A stretch of DNA of 64,000 bases from Deltaproteobacteria bacterium (GCA_016713425.1 JADJPE010000005.1:5616501-5680500), one strand, 5' to 3'; positions 8,256-17,724 are shown, numbered from the stretch's first letter. A program made the numbers and translations. Notes: generated from the letters alone by a model not told the origin.

Positions 8256-8667
8256 GACTCGCTCCCTTCGCTCTCGTCGTCCTTCAGCGGGATGCCCAGG
8301 ATCTCCGAGACTTTTTTTGGACCGCGATGACGGCCTCGGCCTGCTTCAGCCTCCGCTCCAGCCGCGCATTCTCCTTGCGGAGGCGCTCGTTCTCCCGCGC
8401 CACCGGATCCTGTCGCCGACTTGGCTTCCGGCCTCGCTTCTGCGGCTCCAGGGCGGCCAGTGCGCCGCGATCCCGCTGCTTCCGCCACTCGGTCAGGTGC
8501 GACGAGTGCAGCCCTTCTCGGCGCAACAGTGCGCCCACCTCACCGCGATCGCTCTCCTCGGCCTCGCGCAGGATGCGGAGCTTGTATTCGGCGATGTACC
8601 TCCGCCTCTTCGGCCGCTCCAGAACCTCGGAGTCCGGTGCATCCTGCTTCTTCTTCGTCACGTGCAT
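8252..8667 (-). pseudogene. IS3-family OrfA with frame change at an A7 tract
   Basis: OrfA starts at ATG 8667 and carries the Tnp_1 helix-turn-helix (RRRYIAEYKLRILREA, GLHSSHLTEWRKQRDRG) followed by a leucine-zipper-like coiled coil (ENERLRKENARLERRLKQAE). The zero frame ends at 8284 after QKKSRRSWASR. A run of seven A residues (complement of 8310-8316) separates it from the expected C-terminus KKVSEILGIPLK in the adjacent frame, which ends at 8252 overlapping the OrfB start. Either the tract gained or lost a base, or ribosomes slip there. The rest of the element is broken. Confidence 0.75.
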
Positions 8668-8854
8668 CGACGTGTTCCCATCTCCGCCCGTCGCAGGCTA
8701 TCCACCTGCTGTTCACAGCTTCGTAGTCTCTCCCCCTCCGTACCTCCCCCTCTCCCTGGCGCCCTCTCGGGGCGTCGGAGTTGGGACGGATCTCGGCGCC
8801 CTCTGGGGCGTGGACCGTGGTTCGGGAACGACGACGAGCTACACAAATTTCGGA

Positions 8855-9313
8855 TCAGGAAGATGTCTCACGCCCGTTGGCACAGAGGGCCTCGTACTCG
8901 CCGGCGAAGAAAGGTAACTGTTCCCTCAAGGGCATCTGGCTGAGTCCGGTCGCGTGAATCATCGTCCGCCTCAAGGAGGCATTGATGGTCAAAAAGATTC
9001 TCAACGGCTTTCCTTGGGACTGAACGCGCAGCTCTCGCAGAGCCAACCTGGAACCTTTGACGGCGCTGCTGTAGGGAAACGGGAGCGCCGTCCCATACGT
9101 CTCAAGCATGTCGACGATGCGGGCGACCGCGTCGGTATCCTGATCGAAAACTCGGCCTCCAAAGCATCGAACCCCTGCTTGAATTCCGGTTCCTTCATCC
9201 ATCGCTTCTTGAGTTTGTTGACTGGGATCCGCTGCCGCGGCCTCCTGCGTCTTGCCTTCCATTCGTTGCTGCCTCAGCAGCCTGACCTGCTGATCCGTCA
9301 GCATCCGAGCCAT
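8855..9313 (-). pseudogene. Mosaic of IS21 IstA start and HigA/HigB toxin-antitoxin fragments
   Basis: Three broken pieces follow each other on the reverse strand. From ATG 9313 the frame begins MARMLTDQQVRLLRQQRMEG, an IstA N-terminus. In the next frame near 9140-9225 it reads KRWMKEPEFKQGFDALEAEF, the conserved start of HigA-type XRE antitoxins. Then in the first frame comes ARIVDMLETYG, LPFPYSSAVKGS and LRELRVQSQGKPLRIF, the core of a Gp49/HigB-like RelE-fold toxin. After 8985 the tail is unrecognised. The antitoxin HTH and the toxin's C-terminal residues are missing, so no functional module remains. Upstream, CAGCGACAATTACACG near 9368-9385 resembles an IS21 end. Confidence 0.6.
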
Positions 9314-9439
9314 CGGGCGCGAACCTGCTCACATGGTCAGGCTTTAGGCGATCCCCGACCGGCACGTGTAATTGTCGCTGCTCACGTAGACTTTCATCTC
9401 GGAACAGGCGCGATCCTGACCACGGGAACGCACATAGCA

Positions 9440-11299
9440 CTAAGTTTCGGCGTCATTGCCACACCGCCGCTGGTGAGCCACGAGGTTCTCGGCCGTGAAT
9501 CGCAATCCGCAGTTCGGACAGCGCTGATCCCTCGGGACGGACTTGGCCACACGCCGCGACTGACCGCTGGGTCCGGCGGAATGAGCCTTGCGCATGTGCT
9601 TCTCGAGGTTCTTCACCAGGGCGGGACACTCCGAACATTGAATGAGCGTTGCGCTCGCGATCGAGTTGGTAGCCCGGGACTTCCGCGATTTTCGCGGAGG
9701 CTGCAGCGGACCCTCCCGAAGCCGGGAATGCTGCGGCGTGCGGGCAACTACAGAGGGCCCCATACTCGGCCGCAAGCGGCCGGGGCGCTTCGGGCAGCCG
9801 AGGAGGTGGGCGTCCTCAGCGACCTTGCCCACCGTCGCGCCGCAGTGCGGGCATTGCACCGTGACGGAGGTGATCGGCGGCGCACCGAAGTTGGGCGTCG
9901 GCGGTAACACCCATCCCGAGCCCCCGCAAAAAGCGCATTCATCATAACCATGTGAGGCCGTGCATGGTCTCGCGGCTCCCGCAAAACCGGAGCCCGATGC
10001 GCCCGCCTCCGAGACGGATCGCAGGGGATAGAAGCCTGGGACCTCGTCCGGCGTGCGCGCCTCGGGCACATCGGCTCCGATGAACGATAAGCCGTATGCA
10101 ATCAGGAATGCGACTTCGCTGTTTCCGAAGGCGCCACCACCGTCCACGGCTAGATCTCTTGGGATCGAGACCAAGAGGACTTCTGGATCTCCGTCGAGGT
10201 GCTCCCATGGGCGGCGCCGAAGATGCGCGCGGAGGCGCTCGATCTGCGCCCCGCCTCCGACAAGGAACAGCCCATACGGGAACCATTGGGTCTGCCGCTC
10301 ATCCTTTGCATACGCGCGGCTGAAGGCCTCCTGGTACTTCTCGAAGATCGATCCGAACACCGGCAGGTTCGATGCGCCGCCCATCGCCCCCAGGCGCTCG
10401 TTCTCGCGCATGCGCACCGAGAGCGGATCCTCCCCAGGCCGGGCAATGGCCGCGTCGATTGCGTCGACGCCGGGCGGGCCTGAGGCCGCGCCGAAGATCG
10501 CAAGGCCATGCTTCTGGAAGACCGTCCCATCGAATCGCTCAGTGATCCGGAAGAAGCTCGAATCAGTCGTTCCTGCCCCAACGTCGATCGCCGCATAGAG
10601 GCCGGGGCGAACGGAAGGCGACCGAAATGGCCAGATGAGCGCGGACTCGACCTCCGACCGTACCCAAGCGCGCCAATTGGACGGCTTGCTCGCGATCGCT
10701 GCTGAGGCCTCATCGATCCATCGCCGCGCGTCGAGCCCGGACAGTCCGTCCGATAGTTCGGGCGCCTTTCTCGACAGCATCCAATTGGCCATTCGAGCAA
10801 CCTCGACAAACTTTCCGCGGAGTGTGTCCTCGTTGAGCTGGCTCATCGGCGCGCCGATCGTCATTGAGACCCTGGGCTCGCATCCGAAGCGCCTCGTGTG
10901 CCTCTGGGCGGCGCGCGTGCCCTGTTGAGCCAGGTAGAGCACGGTCAGTGCCGCAAGTTCCCTTGCGCCAAGGCCCTCCGGAAACGGGATCCGGCTGCCG
11001 GAAAAGGCATCGGGAAGCGCCATCCGGACCTTGACGGAACCGTACGGCGTCGCCCCGCGTGCAGGTCGCCGACGCTCGGCCTCCCAGCCGAACCAAAGGC
11101 GCTCTTCGTGCCAAGTAACGAGAGACGGGAACTGAAGCGAGGCGCCTCCGGGTGCATCGGGTGCATCGGAAGGGGGAACCACTCGCGCGAGGTCGCCCTG
11201 CGGGTCCTCGTAGTCGCGAAACACCACCTTCGACCAGGACGTGCCATAGTCGATCCCGAGATGGACTCGCCGCGCGTCCGCCGCCACCTTCCGCTCCAT
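9440..11299 (-). CDS. Hsp70/actin-fold ATPase with C-terminal zinc fingers
   Basis: A 619-residue protein starting at ATG 11299, 7 bp after the stop of the SNF2 helicase, so the two are almost certainly cotranscribed. The Hsp70/actin nucleotide-binding motifs are present: phosphate loop 1 in HLGIDYGTSWSKVVF near the N-terminus, phosphate loop 2 in YAAIDVGAGTTDSSFF near residue 235, and the adenosine motif LFLVGGGAQIERL near residue 340. There is no recognisable Hsp70 peptide-binding domain. Instead residues from about 430 carry cysteine motifs: CAFCGGSG, CPHCGATVGK, a C2H2-like CSECPALVKNLEKHMRKAH, and CPNCGLRF ending in HQRRC, suggesting nucleic acid or partner binding. Domain calls are direct; the defence role is inferred from pairing with an SNF2 enzyme in an island. 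Confidence 0.8.
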   Translation of the reverse strand: MERKVAADARRVHLGIDYGTSWSKVVFRDYEDPQGDLARVVPPSDAPDAPGGASLQFPSLVTWHEERLWFGWEAERRRPARGATPYGSVKVRMALPDAFSGSRIPFPEGLGARELAALTVLYLAQQGTRAAQRHTRRFGCEPRVSMTIGAPMSQLNEDTLRGKFVEVARMANWMLSRKAPELSDGLSGLDARRWIDEASAAIASKPSNWRAWVRSEVESALIWPFRSPSVRPGLYAAIDVGAGTTDSSFFRITERFDGTVFQKHGLAIFGAASGPPGVDAIDAAIARPGEDPLSVRMRENERLGAMGGASNLPVFGSIFEKYQEAFSRAYAKDERQTQWFPYGLFLVGGGAQIERLRAHLRRRPWEHLDGDPEVLLVSIPRDLAVDGGGAFGNSEVAFLIAYGLSFIGADVPEARTPDEVPGFYPLRSVSEAGASGSGFAGAARPCTASHGYDECAFCGGSGWVLPPTPNFGAPPITSVTVQCPHCGATVGKVAEDAHLLGCPKRPGRLRPSMGPSVVARTPQHSRLREGPLQPPRKSRKSRATNSIASATLIQCSECPALVKNLEKHMRKAHSAGPSGQSRRVAKSVPRDQRCPNCGLRFTAENLVAHQRRCGNDAET

Positions 11300-11306
11300 C
11301 AGTCTG

Positions 11307-14300
11307 TTATACCACTTCGAGCAGTCCGACCGCGATGACCTCGGACTCGACCGTGAGCTGCTCGCACGCGGAGAGCTGTGCCACGGCCTCTCCGGCATCT
11401 CGCCGGGCCTTCTCTATCTTTCCACGGAGCATCTTCAGCACCCGCGTCGAGGCCTCGCCTCGCTCATGGGCACGCAGCCGATCCTCGAGCCGGCGGAGCC
11501 GAGAATCGTAGATCCCGGTCACGGTCGCGCGCCGTCTCGTTGATCTTACTTCGTTTAACTCTCGCTCTCGCTGCGTGAGGAGGGACCGACGCTTCGCCAA
11601 CTCTCCCTCAAGTGCTTCCGCGCATTGTCGAACGACCGAGTCCGAGAAGGTCGGCGTCCGAAGAAAGGACTCTCCTCGACCGAGGGCGGCCAGGTACAGC
11701 GCTTCGGCAAGCTCCGCGGTCAACAACTCTCCGCCCTTCATCGAGATCGCCACCGGAACGATCTCCGTCCGCGGGCGCACACCGCCTAGATCTAAGAGGC
11801 CGACAGCAAATGCGTATTCGCCCGGCGGCGGCGGCTTGATATCGAGCGCCCCACTTGGGACCCGGAGAGCGAAGGTTCGATGCATCTGGTCGCGCCCTCG
11901 ATGCAAGGAGACCTGCGCAAAGCGAACGATCGGGTGTCGCAGGTAGAACAGCTCGGCGCGGGGATGGCGGGTGGATGCAGTCTGATCGAACGTGGCAGTA
12001 AACGGGCCGTTCTCGACTCGAGCGGCGAACCGGGCAGTGGCTGGGTCACCCGAGAGCTCGGCGCGAAGATCGAAGCCAAGCGTGTCGGGGAGGTGGACCT
12101 CGACGAGCCCCGAGGCGATGCCGACTGGTAGACGTGTACCCGGGTACCGCCGTTCAAAGAACTCGTTGAGAAAGACGACAAGCTCCTCCGGAGTCGGCAC
12201 CTTCCGGGACCCCGCGAGCCGCTGGATCTCATCAAGGAACGCCTGATCCGCCGCGATCAACCCGTCCGCGTCGTCTCCGAGCCGCCGCGCGTCCCGCTCC
12301 TCCCGACAGACCACATCGGCCGTCTCATCCGCGAGCCGCGTCATCTCCTCTCTCGTGAGCTCGCCACGAAGCGCGCGGAGCGTCAGCTCTTCGAGCTTCT
12401 TGCCAAGGATAGGGTCGATGTCGCCGATGGAGTCCTCGAAAATCCCGATCCGCCGATATAGCCGATACAGGATGTGCTCCTCGATCGTCTCCTTCGAAAC
12501 CAAATTCACGATTACGAGGCGTTTCGCCTCTTGCCCGATCCGGTCGATACGGCCGATGCGCTGCTCAACCACCATGGGATTCCAGGGCAGGTCATAGTTG
12601 ACGACGACAGAAGCAAACTGGAGGTCGATACCCTCGCTGCCGACCTCCGAGGAGAGCAGAACCTTTGCTCCTGGGTCATTCGCGAACTCTTCGATCCGAA
12701 TTTCGCGTTCGGAGATCGGAACATCGCCCGTAATAATGCGAAAGCCGATCTCAAGCCCGTCCAGTCGCCGAGAGAGATAGGCGAGCGTCCGCTTGAAGAA
12801 AGAGAAAACGATTACTTTGCGAGGTGCCCTACTTTCCTCGCGATCATAACCCCATACGAGCTCAAGCGCATCCCGAAACCGATCGAACTTGGTGTCGAGG
12901 CCACTCGGAAACGGTGCGAAGCCGAGGCGGCCAAGAAGGAGCCGCTCCGCCGAGCCGACAGCAACACTATCGGTGTCGCCTCGCTCCTCATCATCCTCCT
13001 CCGCGTCATCGATCTCCCCAGTTAGCGCGGTGACGTCCGGCAACTCAAGCCGGGCTCGAAAGGCTTCGAGGGCGGCCGGTATGCAGCTCGCGGTCATCCG
13101 ATATGCCGTGAGAAGATACAGCGTGAGTGCCCAATCATCGAGGTCCGGGCGAATCTCGCGGCAGAGCTGCTCGACGAGATCGTAGACGCTACGCTCCTCG
13201 GGAGTCAGAACGACAGAGAAGACCTGCGCCTCGCGCTGCGGGCGCTCGCGCATGACTTCGCGCTTGCGGGTCCGCGTGATGTAGGCGCCGGTCGGCGAAA
13301 GTTCGCCGATATCCCGCTCGAGCTCGACTCTCTCCCCGCGTTTCAGCTCTGAGCCACGGGAAAGGCGCTCCGCAATCGATCGGAAGAACGGCTCGTTGAG
13401 GAAACTCGCCGTGAGCCGATGCAAGCCAAGCTGCTGAATCGCCACTAGAGCTGATGAGAAGTCTGGCGGCGACGACCTCAAGGCACGGAGCGAGCGCACG
13501 ACGGGCCGGTTCGCCGACTCGAGCTCTTCGAACGCTCGGACATCGAAGAAAGTATCCGCGTCTAGCGCGCGCAGCTCATGATAGAGGTTCGCGAGCTCCG
13601 TCTGGATCGGGGTTGCGGTGAGGAGGACCATTGCCTCGGCGCAGACGCCCAGTGCATTGCCCAGACGATTCTGCCACGTCCGTGGGTTGCGAAGACGGTG
13701 CGCCTCATCCAAGACCACGAGGTCGATCGTCGGCTCGAGTCCCTCAAGAAGCTCGACAAATGCCTTGCTGCGCGCGGACTCATAAGACGTGATCCAGAGG
13801 AATCGATCGTCGCGTCGGCCGGCAGCGATCTCTTTGAACGCGAGGAGCTCAGCCCCCCCGACAATCTCGAACCGCTCGTCGAACCTCTGCTCGAGCTCCC
13901 GCTTCCACTTCTCGCGAAGTCGCGCGGGGACGACGATGAGCACGCGCTCGATATGGCGCCGCGCGCGGAGCTCACGAAGGATGTAACCTGCTTCGATGGT
14001 CTTCCCCAGGCCGACGTCGTCGGCTACAAGTAGGCGCTGCTTCGGATTCTCCAGGAACTTCAGGAGCGGCTTGAACTGGTAGGGAAGGAAGACGGCTCGT
14101 GCAGAACCGAACGACGCTGCGATCCGACTCGGCGGCTTCCGAAGTCGCTCGTAGGTCATCACCGTTCGGAAAGCGCCCAGGCTGGCCGCGCGGCCGGATG
14201 AGAGATCGCCCCACGCATCAGGAGTCTCGGGCACGGCCTCGAGCATATCCGCGACGAGACCCCGGATCCCGGTTCCGAAGCGGACCCCGACCGTCCACTC

Positions 14301-14408
14301 CTCGAGCTGCTCGTCCCAGTCGACTCCGACCACCACGCCGGCGGCGTCTGGCTGGCTCTTTCGCCGCACCAGATCGCCAGCGCTAAACGGCGCACCTGGC
14401 TCGCTCAT
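11307..14408 (-). CDS. SNF2/RapA-type DEAD-like helicase/translocase
   Basis: A 1033-residue superfamily 2 enzyme. I place the start at ATG 14408 (MSEPGAPFSAGD) because GAGGCAGG precedes it closely. Residues 10-60 form a RapA-like Tudor/SH3 module (AGVVVGVDWDEQLEEW). Then come motif I VADDVGLGKTIEAGYI, motif II VVLDEAHRLRN, motif III LLTATPIQ, motif V SSEVGSEGIDLQFA and motif VI EQRIGRIDRIGQ. A long C-terminal region (from about 680) ends in a coiled coil (QRERELNEVRSTRR and following). Helicases of this class occur in DISARM (DrmD) and several other anti-phage loci, but no methylase or other DISARM genes are here. An inverted repeat lies 65 bp upstream. It acts on DNA or nucleoprotein by family knowledge. 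Confidence 0.85.
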   Translation of the reverse strand: MSEPGAPFSAGDLVRRKSQPDAAGVVVGVDWDEQLEEWTVGVRFGTGIRGLVADMLEAVPETPDAWGDLSSGRAASLGAFRTVMTYERLRKPPSRIAASFGSARAVFLPYQFKPLLKFLENPKQRLLVADDVGLGKTIEAGYILRELRARRHIERVLIVVPARLREKWKRELEQRFDERFEIVGGAELLAFKEIAAGRRDDRFLWITSYESARSKAFVELLEGLEPTIDLVVLDEAHRLRNPRTWQNRLGNALGVCAEAMVLLTATPIQTELANLYHELRALDADTFFDVRAFEELESANRPVVRSLRALRSSPPDFSSALVAIQQLGLHRLTASFLNEPFFRSIAERLSRGSELKRGERVELERDIGELSPTGAYITRTRKREVMRERPQREAQVFSVVLTPEERSVYDLVEQLCREIRPDLDDWALTLYLLTAYRMTASCIPAALEAFRARLELPDVTALTGEIDDAEEDDEERGDTDSVAVGSAERLLLGRLGFAPFPSGLDTKFDRFRDALELVWGYDREESRAPRKVIVFSFFKRTLAYLSRRLDGLEIGFRIITGDVPISEREIRIEEFANDPGAKVLLSSEVGSEGIDLQFASVVVNYDLPWNPMVVEQRIGRIDRIGQEAKRLVIVNLVSKETIEEHILYRLYRRIGIFEDSIGDIDPILGKKLEELTLRALRGELTREEMTRLADETADVVCREERDARRLGDDADGLIAADQAFLDEIQRLAGSRKVPTPEELVVFLNEFFERRYPGTRLPVGIASGLVEVHLPDTLGFDLRAELSGDPATARFAARVENGPFTATFDQTASTRHPRAELFYLRHPIVRFAQVSLHRGRDQMHRTFALRVPSGALDIKPPPPGEYAFAVGLLDLGGVRPRTEIVPVAISMKGGELLTAELAEALYLAALGRGESFLRTPTFSDSVVRQCAEALEGELAKRRSLLTQRERELNEVRSTRRRATVTGIYDSRLRRLEDRLRAHERGEASTRVLKMLRGKIEKARRDAGEAVAQLSACEQLTVESEVIAVGLLEVV

Positions 14409-14472
14409 GCCTGCCTCACGCTTAGAACCATGGCACATCACTCGGAGCTCGAGCGGGAGGACGACTTCCGCC

Positions 14473-14499
14473 GACCACTGGTCGTTCCGACCAGTGGTC
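14473..14499. promoter_or_regulatory. Perfect 11-bp inverted repeat upstream of the helicase operon
   Basis: The arms GACCACTGGTC (14473-14483) and GACCAGTGGTC (14489-14499) are exact complements around a 5 bp loop, GTTCC. The site is 65 bp upstream of the helicase start, the right place for an operator of a dimeric repressor; a transcript hairpin is an alternative. No regulator gene is adjacent, so its binder is unknown. Confidence 0.6.
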
Positions 14500-15019
14500 C
14501 TACCATGTCCACCGAGGCTACACGAGTGGGCGAGCAGTGCACCCGAGGCTTGGCAACAGGGCCGCTACGCCTCGTCCACGTCTTGCTCGTGCTCCGGCGG
14601 TGGAGCACGACGACGCAGTGGGCTGTCTCGGAACAAAGTGACATGCTTGCTGCACTTCCCTGCGTCGCGCATATCGGCAATAGGGGGGCAGTGGGTCTTG
14701 GGCACCTTGACTCCACGGTCCCTCGAAGCGCTCATGGATGGGAGGAAATGCCCGTGAAAATAGCTGGGGCCGATAGGGCAATCAATCGGCTTCGACCATG
14801 CCCGGAGGAGTCGGAGAACCGACGCAGGTGTGCGACGAGTCACATATTGCGCGCAGTGTGGCCGGTTCGGAACGGCACAAGACGGGACTGCCGCTGAGTC
14901 CCGTAGCCTGCGGGCAGCGTTCAGACGTACCTCTCCCCAGCGGACGAGCCATGCGACCGCGCGGACAAGAAGCGCCGAGCCCGGGGAGCTTGGGATCTTG
15001 GGTCGGTTTGTGGCGTCGA
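14500..15019. other. Region between helicase operon and IS91 transposase, with putative IS91 end
   Basis: I find no convincing gene. Positions 14767-14880 closely match, in inverted orientation, 41605-41725 (shared words include GCCGATAGGGCAATCAATCG and CCGACGCAGGTGTGCGACG). Because this segment lies about 140-250 bp beyond the 3' end of the IS91 transposase, it may be the element's terminus, with a solo copy at 41.6 kb. The rest (14500-14766) shows nothing I can name. Confidence 0.5.
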
Positions 15020-16405
15020 TCAGAGATCGAGGGCGAGCTGAGGGGGATCTCGGGCGCATCGCTGACGTCTCATCCGACCGAGAGTCTGCTTGACGTGACT
15101 CGATTCAGTCACCGCACCGATCGGCCTCAGGCGGCCGCCGCAACTCAAGCAGCGCTCGCCATCAATCGAATAGACCCGGGCCAACAGCTTGGCCCACGAC
15201 ATGCGGCGCTTCTGAACCTGAGGCCTCATGTTCTCGATCGGGAAGGCGAGCTGAAGAGCGGGTGCGGGCCTTGGAACAATCGCGCGCCGCACTTTCGAGG
15301 CCGAAGCCAGAACGCCCGCGTAGCGAACCTGATGCTGCGCCGGGGGAGGAACGAGCCACGCGAGGCGTCTCAGAAACTGTACCGGTGATAGAACGATCGC
15401 ACCCTGCCCGTTCTTCGCTGGACGACGAAGCGTCAGCCGAACTCGCCCATCACCGCTCATGCGAAGTTGATCTTCGGCGAATGGCGGACGGGCCGCATAT
15501 AGGCAGAGCCTTTCTCGTCCTCGTCGATCGCCTTGGGCAACACGAACCTGAGCATGAACACTGAATCCACCACACTCGATCGCCGTGGACTTGACGTCCA
15601 CGATGCGACTTGGCGACAGCATCGATGGCTCCGCGAGGCCGCGCACATACCAGCGCTCCAAGGGTGTCAGCGAGGCTTCCTCAAGAGCGTCCGAATCGCT
15701 TCGGAGATATCCGCTCTTCGCGAGAAATTTCTCCATCTTCTTGAACACGGTTTGGGCCAACGAGAGAAGGTCTCGATTCGTTGGGGCTGGGCATTCGACG
15801 AAACGGGGACCGTCTTCTTCGTTCGCGAAGACTCCGTCGAGAACGAGCACATGAAGATGCGGTGAGATGTTCAGGGTCTTCGTGAATCGCTGAATGAAGG
15901 TGACGGCTCCGCATTTCGGTTCTGCAAGACCCTGGCATCGAGCCCAGGTGGTCAGTTGCTCAAAGATCGCCCGAACGAAGAAGTTCACCATCTTCGCCAA
16001 GACCTCTCGTTTGCACGCGAGAAGACCGCGCAGTTCGAACGGCGGGCTCAGCACGTATTGCCGCAGCGCGACATCGGGCAGCACGTCATCGACGAGATGG
16101 GCCGCCGTCTCCTGCATCCGTCGTGCACCGCAGCTCGGACAAATCGCCCGCCCCTTGCACGAAAAGGCCAGAGCGTGCTCACGCTGGCATCGGTCGCAGA
16201 AGAGAAGGACGAAACCGCGTTCCAAGATCCCGCAGTCGAGGAATTCTTCAAATTCTTTACGGACAAATGTCGGCAACCCGGACTCACAGGAATCGGCGTC
16301 CTCAAAACTTTCGACAAACTCGTCAAAGTGGGTCGAGACGAGCCGATGCAGGATTCCCGACTCCGGTTTTCGTGGTTTGTATTCCGAAACCGCTTGCGCG
16401 CACAC
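15020..16405 (-). CDS. IS91-family (HUH) transposase
   Basis: About 461 residues from a GTG at 16405; homology begins at YKPRKPESGILHRLV, and the in-frame extension to 17023 is not part of the gene. The order is family-typical: an N-terminal zinc-binding domain (CDRCQREHALAFSCKGR, ICPSCGARRM), the HUH nuclease motif in ISPHLHVLVLDGVF, and a C-terminal part with the Y-containing segment ARVYSIDGERCLSCGGRLRP. IS91 enzymes nick one strand and move by rolling-circle replication, sometimes dragging neighbouring DNA. I see no frameshift, so this copy may be active. Partial copies lie at 894-1145, 1784-1973 and 17046-17235. Confidence 0.85.
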   Translation of the reverse strand: MCAQAVSEYKPRKPESGILHRLVSTHFDEFVESFEDADSCESGLPTFVRKEFEEFLDCGILERGFVLLFCDRCQREHALAFSCKGRAICPSCGARRMQETAAHLVDDVLPDVALRQYVLSPPFELRGLLACKREVLAKMVNFFVRAIFEQLTTWARCQGLAEPKCGAVTFIQRFTKTLNISPHLHVLVLDGVFANEEDGPRFVECPAPTNRDLLSLAQTVFKKMEKFLAKSGYLRSDSDALEEASLTPLERWYVRGLAEPSMLSPSRIVDVKSTAIECGGFSVHAQVRVAQGDRRGRERLCLYAARPPFAEDQLRMSGDGRVRLTLRRPAKNGQGAIVLSPVQFLRRLAWLVPPPAQHQVRYAGVLASASKVRRAIVPRPAPALQLAFPIENMRPQVQKRRMSWAKLLARVYSIDGERCLSCGGRLRPIGAVTESSHVKQTLGRMRRQRCARDPPQLALDL

Positions 16406-17045
16406 AATGCGCCATGAGCCCGTTTCATGCCGTGACGGAAGGCCTCGGATATGGCGCTCGTTTGTTCGTGTCTTCGTCGAATTTCGGACTTTCTCGCTGC
16501 GCTGACGGACAAACCGCCGGCCCCCATCTTGTCTCGTGCGCGGCTCTCGGTGAAGCTCCCGAGCCGTAGCCATGAAGCGAGTCAAGAAGTGACGAGCGCG
16601 AGGGTGATGGCGTCGGTCTCGTGAACGTGCGCGACGTTCCTGGCGATGCCGAGGATGTGTCGCGCGGCATCGACATCGCGTGGGATGGTCCCGGCGCTCT
16701 GCACGCGCGGGGAGCACGCGCCGGCAACGTTCTCCATCCTTCGAACCGATCTCAATGGCGCAGCACGCGCGGGCGACGCGACGTGGCGAATCTTCGCGCT
16801 CAAGAACCCGGAGCCACGCCCTAATGCCCTCGGAGATGCCCATCACCGTCGCACCCGGCCGCGGACACGCCCCCCGGAAGCGGTCCCTCGCGCGGCGCGA
16901 AGCCCCGTCCCGAAGGCCAGCCGACCGTCGAAACACCAGGCGACAAGCTCCAACCTCGATGGCTTTCCAACTACGTCCCCGAGCAGACGCTCGCCGCCTT
17001 CGAGCGCGGGCCAGAGGCCGCACACGGGACGCTTACCCACAAGCA

Positions 17046-17235
17046 GCTTCGGAGATATCCGCTCTTCGCGAGAAATTTCTCCATCTTCTTGAAGACCCTT
17101 TGGGCCAACGAAAGAAGGTCTCGATTCGTTGGGGCTGGGCATTCGACGAAACGGGGACCCTCTTCTTCGTTCGCAAAGACTCCGTCGAGAACGAGCACAT
17201 GAAGATGGGGTGAGATGTTCAGGGTCTTCGTGAAT
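17046..17235 (-). pseudogene. Internal IS91 transposase fragment (copy B)
   Basis: A 190 bp fragment matching 15698-15887 of the neighbouring IS91 gene with scattered substitutions, including VLVLDGVFANEEEG and FLAKSGYLRS. It is the copy B twin of 1784-1973 and predates the large duplication, since both copies share the same substitutions. Confidence 0.8.
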
Positions 17236-17686
17236 GTTTGGGCGCCTCACCCCCGAACACGTGGCTTCGCTGTTTTCCTCTTGGGTGGAAGGGCTCCCGA
17301 AGTTGGTCTTCTGGACGCGCCTTCTGACGGCGTGGAGAGGTTCCCGCGAACTCTTTGCGACCGGAGAGTATCGACCCGTCGAGATCCGCGGTCCCGCCGC
17401 GGAACATTTCGTGGCGTTCATTCGACGCCAGGCGGAAGACGTGGCCCTCGTCTGTGTCGGTCGGCATTTCTCTCTACTCGCGCCTTCACCGGGCGTCCTG
17501 CCAGGCCTCGAGCGGTTGGCCGACACCGTGCTCCTCACCGACGCGCTCGTCGGACGCCTCTGGATCGAGGCCCTTTCCGGCCGAACGCTCGATGCTCGCA
17601 TGGGCCGGGAATGTTTACCGTCGCTGATGAATGTGTTGGGTGACATGCCTTGGGCCGTCTGGGTGACGTCCCCTTCCCAGAGCTGA
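17234..17686 (+). pseudogene. treY: Malto-oligosyltrehalose synthase (TreY) C-terminal fragment, copy B
   Basis: Identical to 1972-2424. The segment GEYRPVEIRGPAAEHFVAF and the flanking residues resemble the C-terminal domain of TreY; the catalytic GH13 barrel is absent. It is followed by the 41 bp hairpin repeats and the IS481-like element. Confidence 0.65.
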
Positions 17687-17724
17687 ATCAGGAACGCGCG
17701 TGCTAAGCCGCAGGCGAAGGTCGA

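Noticed and set aside
9440..14408. Assignment of the SNF2 gene to DISARM as drmD
   Set aside because: None of the DISARM partners (drmA, drmB, drmC, methylase) is present, and the neighbour is an Hsp70-fold protein.
16406..17023. In-frame 5' extension of the IS91 transposase (frame open to 17023)
   Set aside because: The extension is arginine-rich, low in normal protein character, and overlaps the diverged IS91 fragment; family homology starts at YKPRKP.
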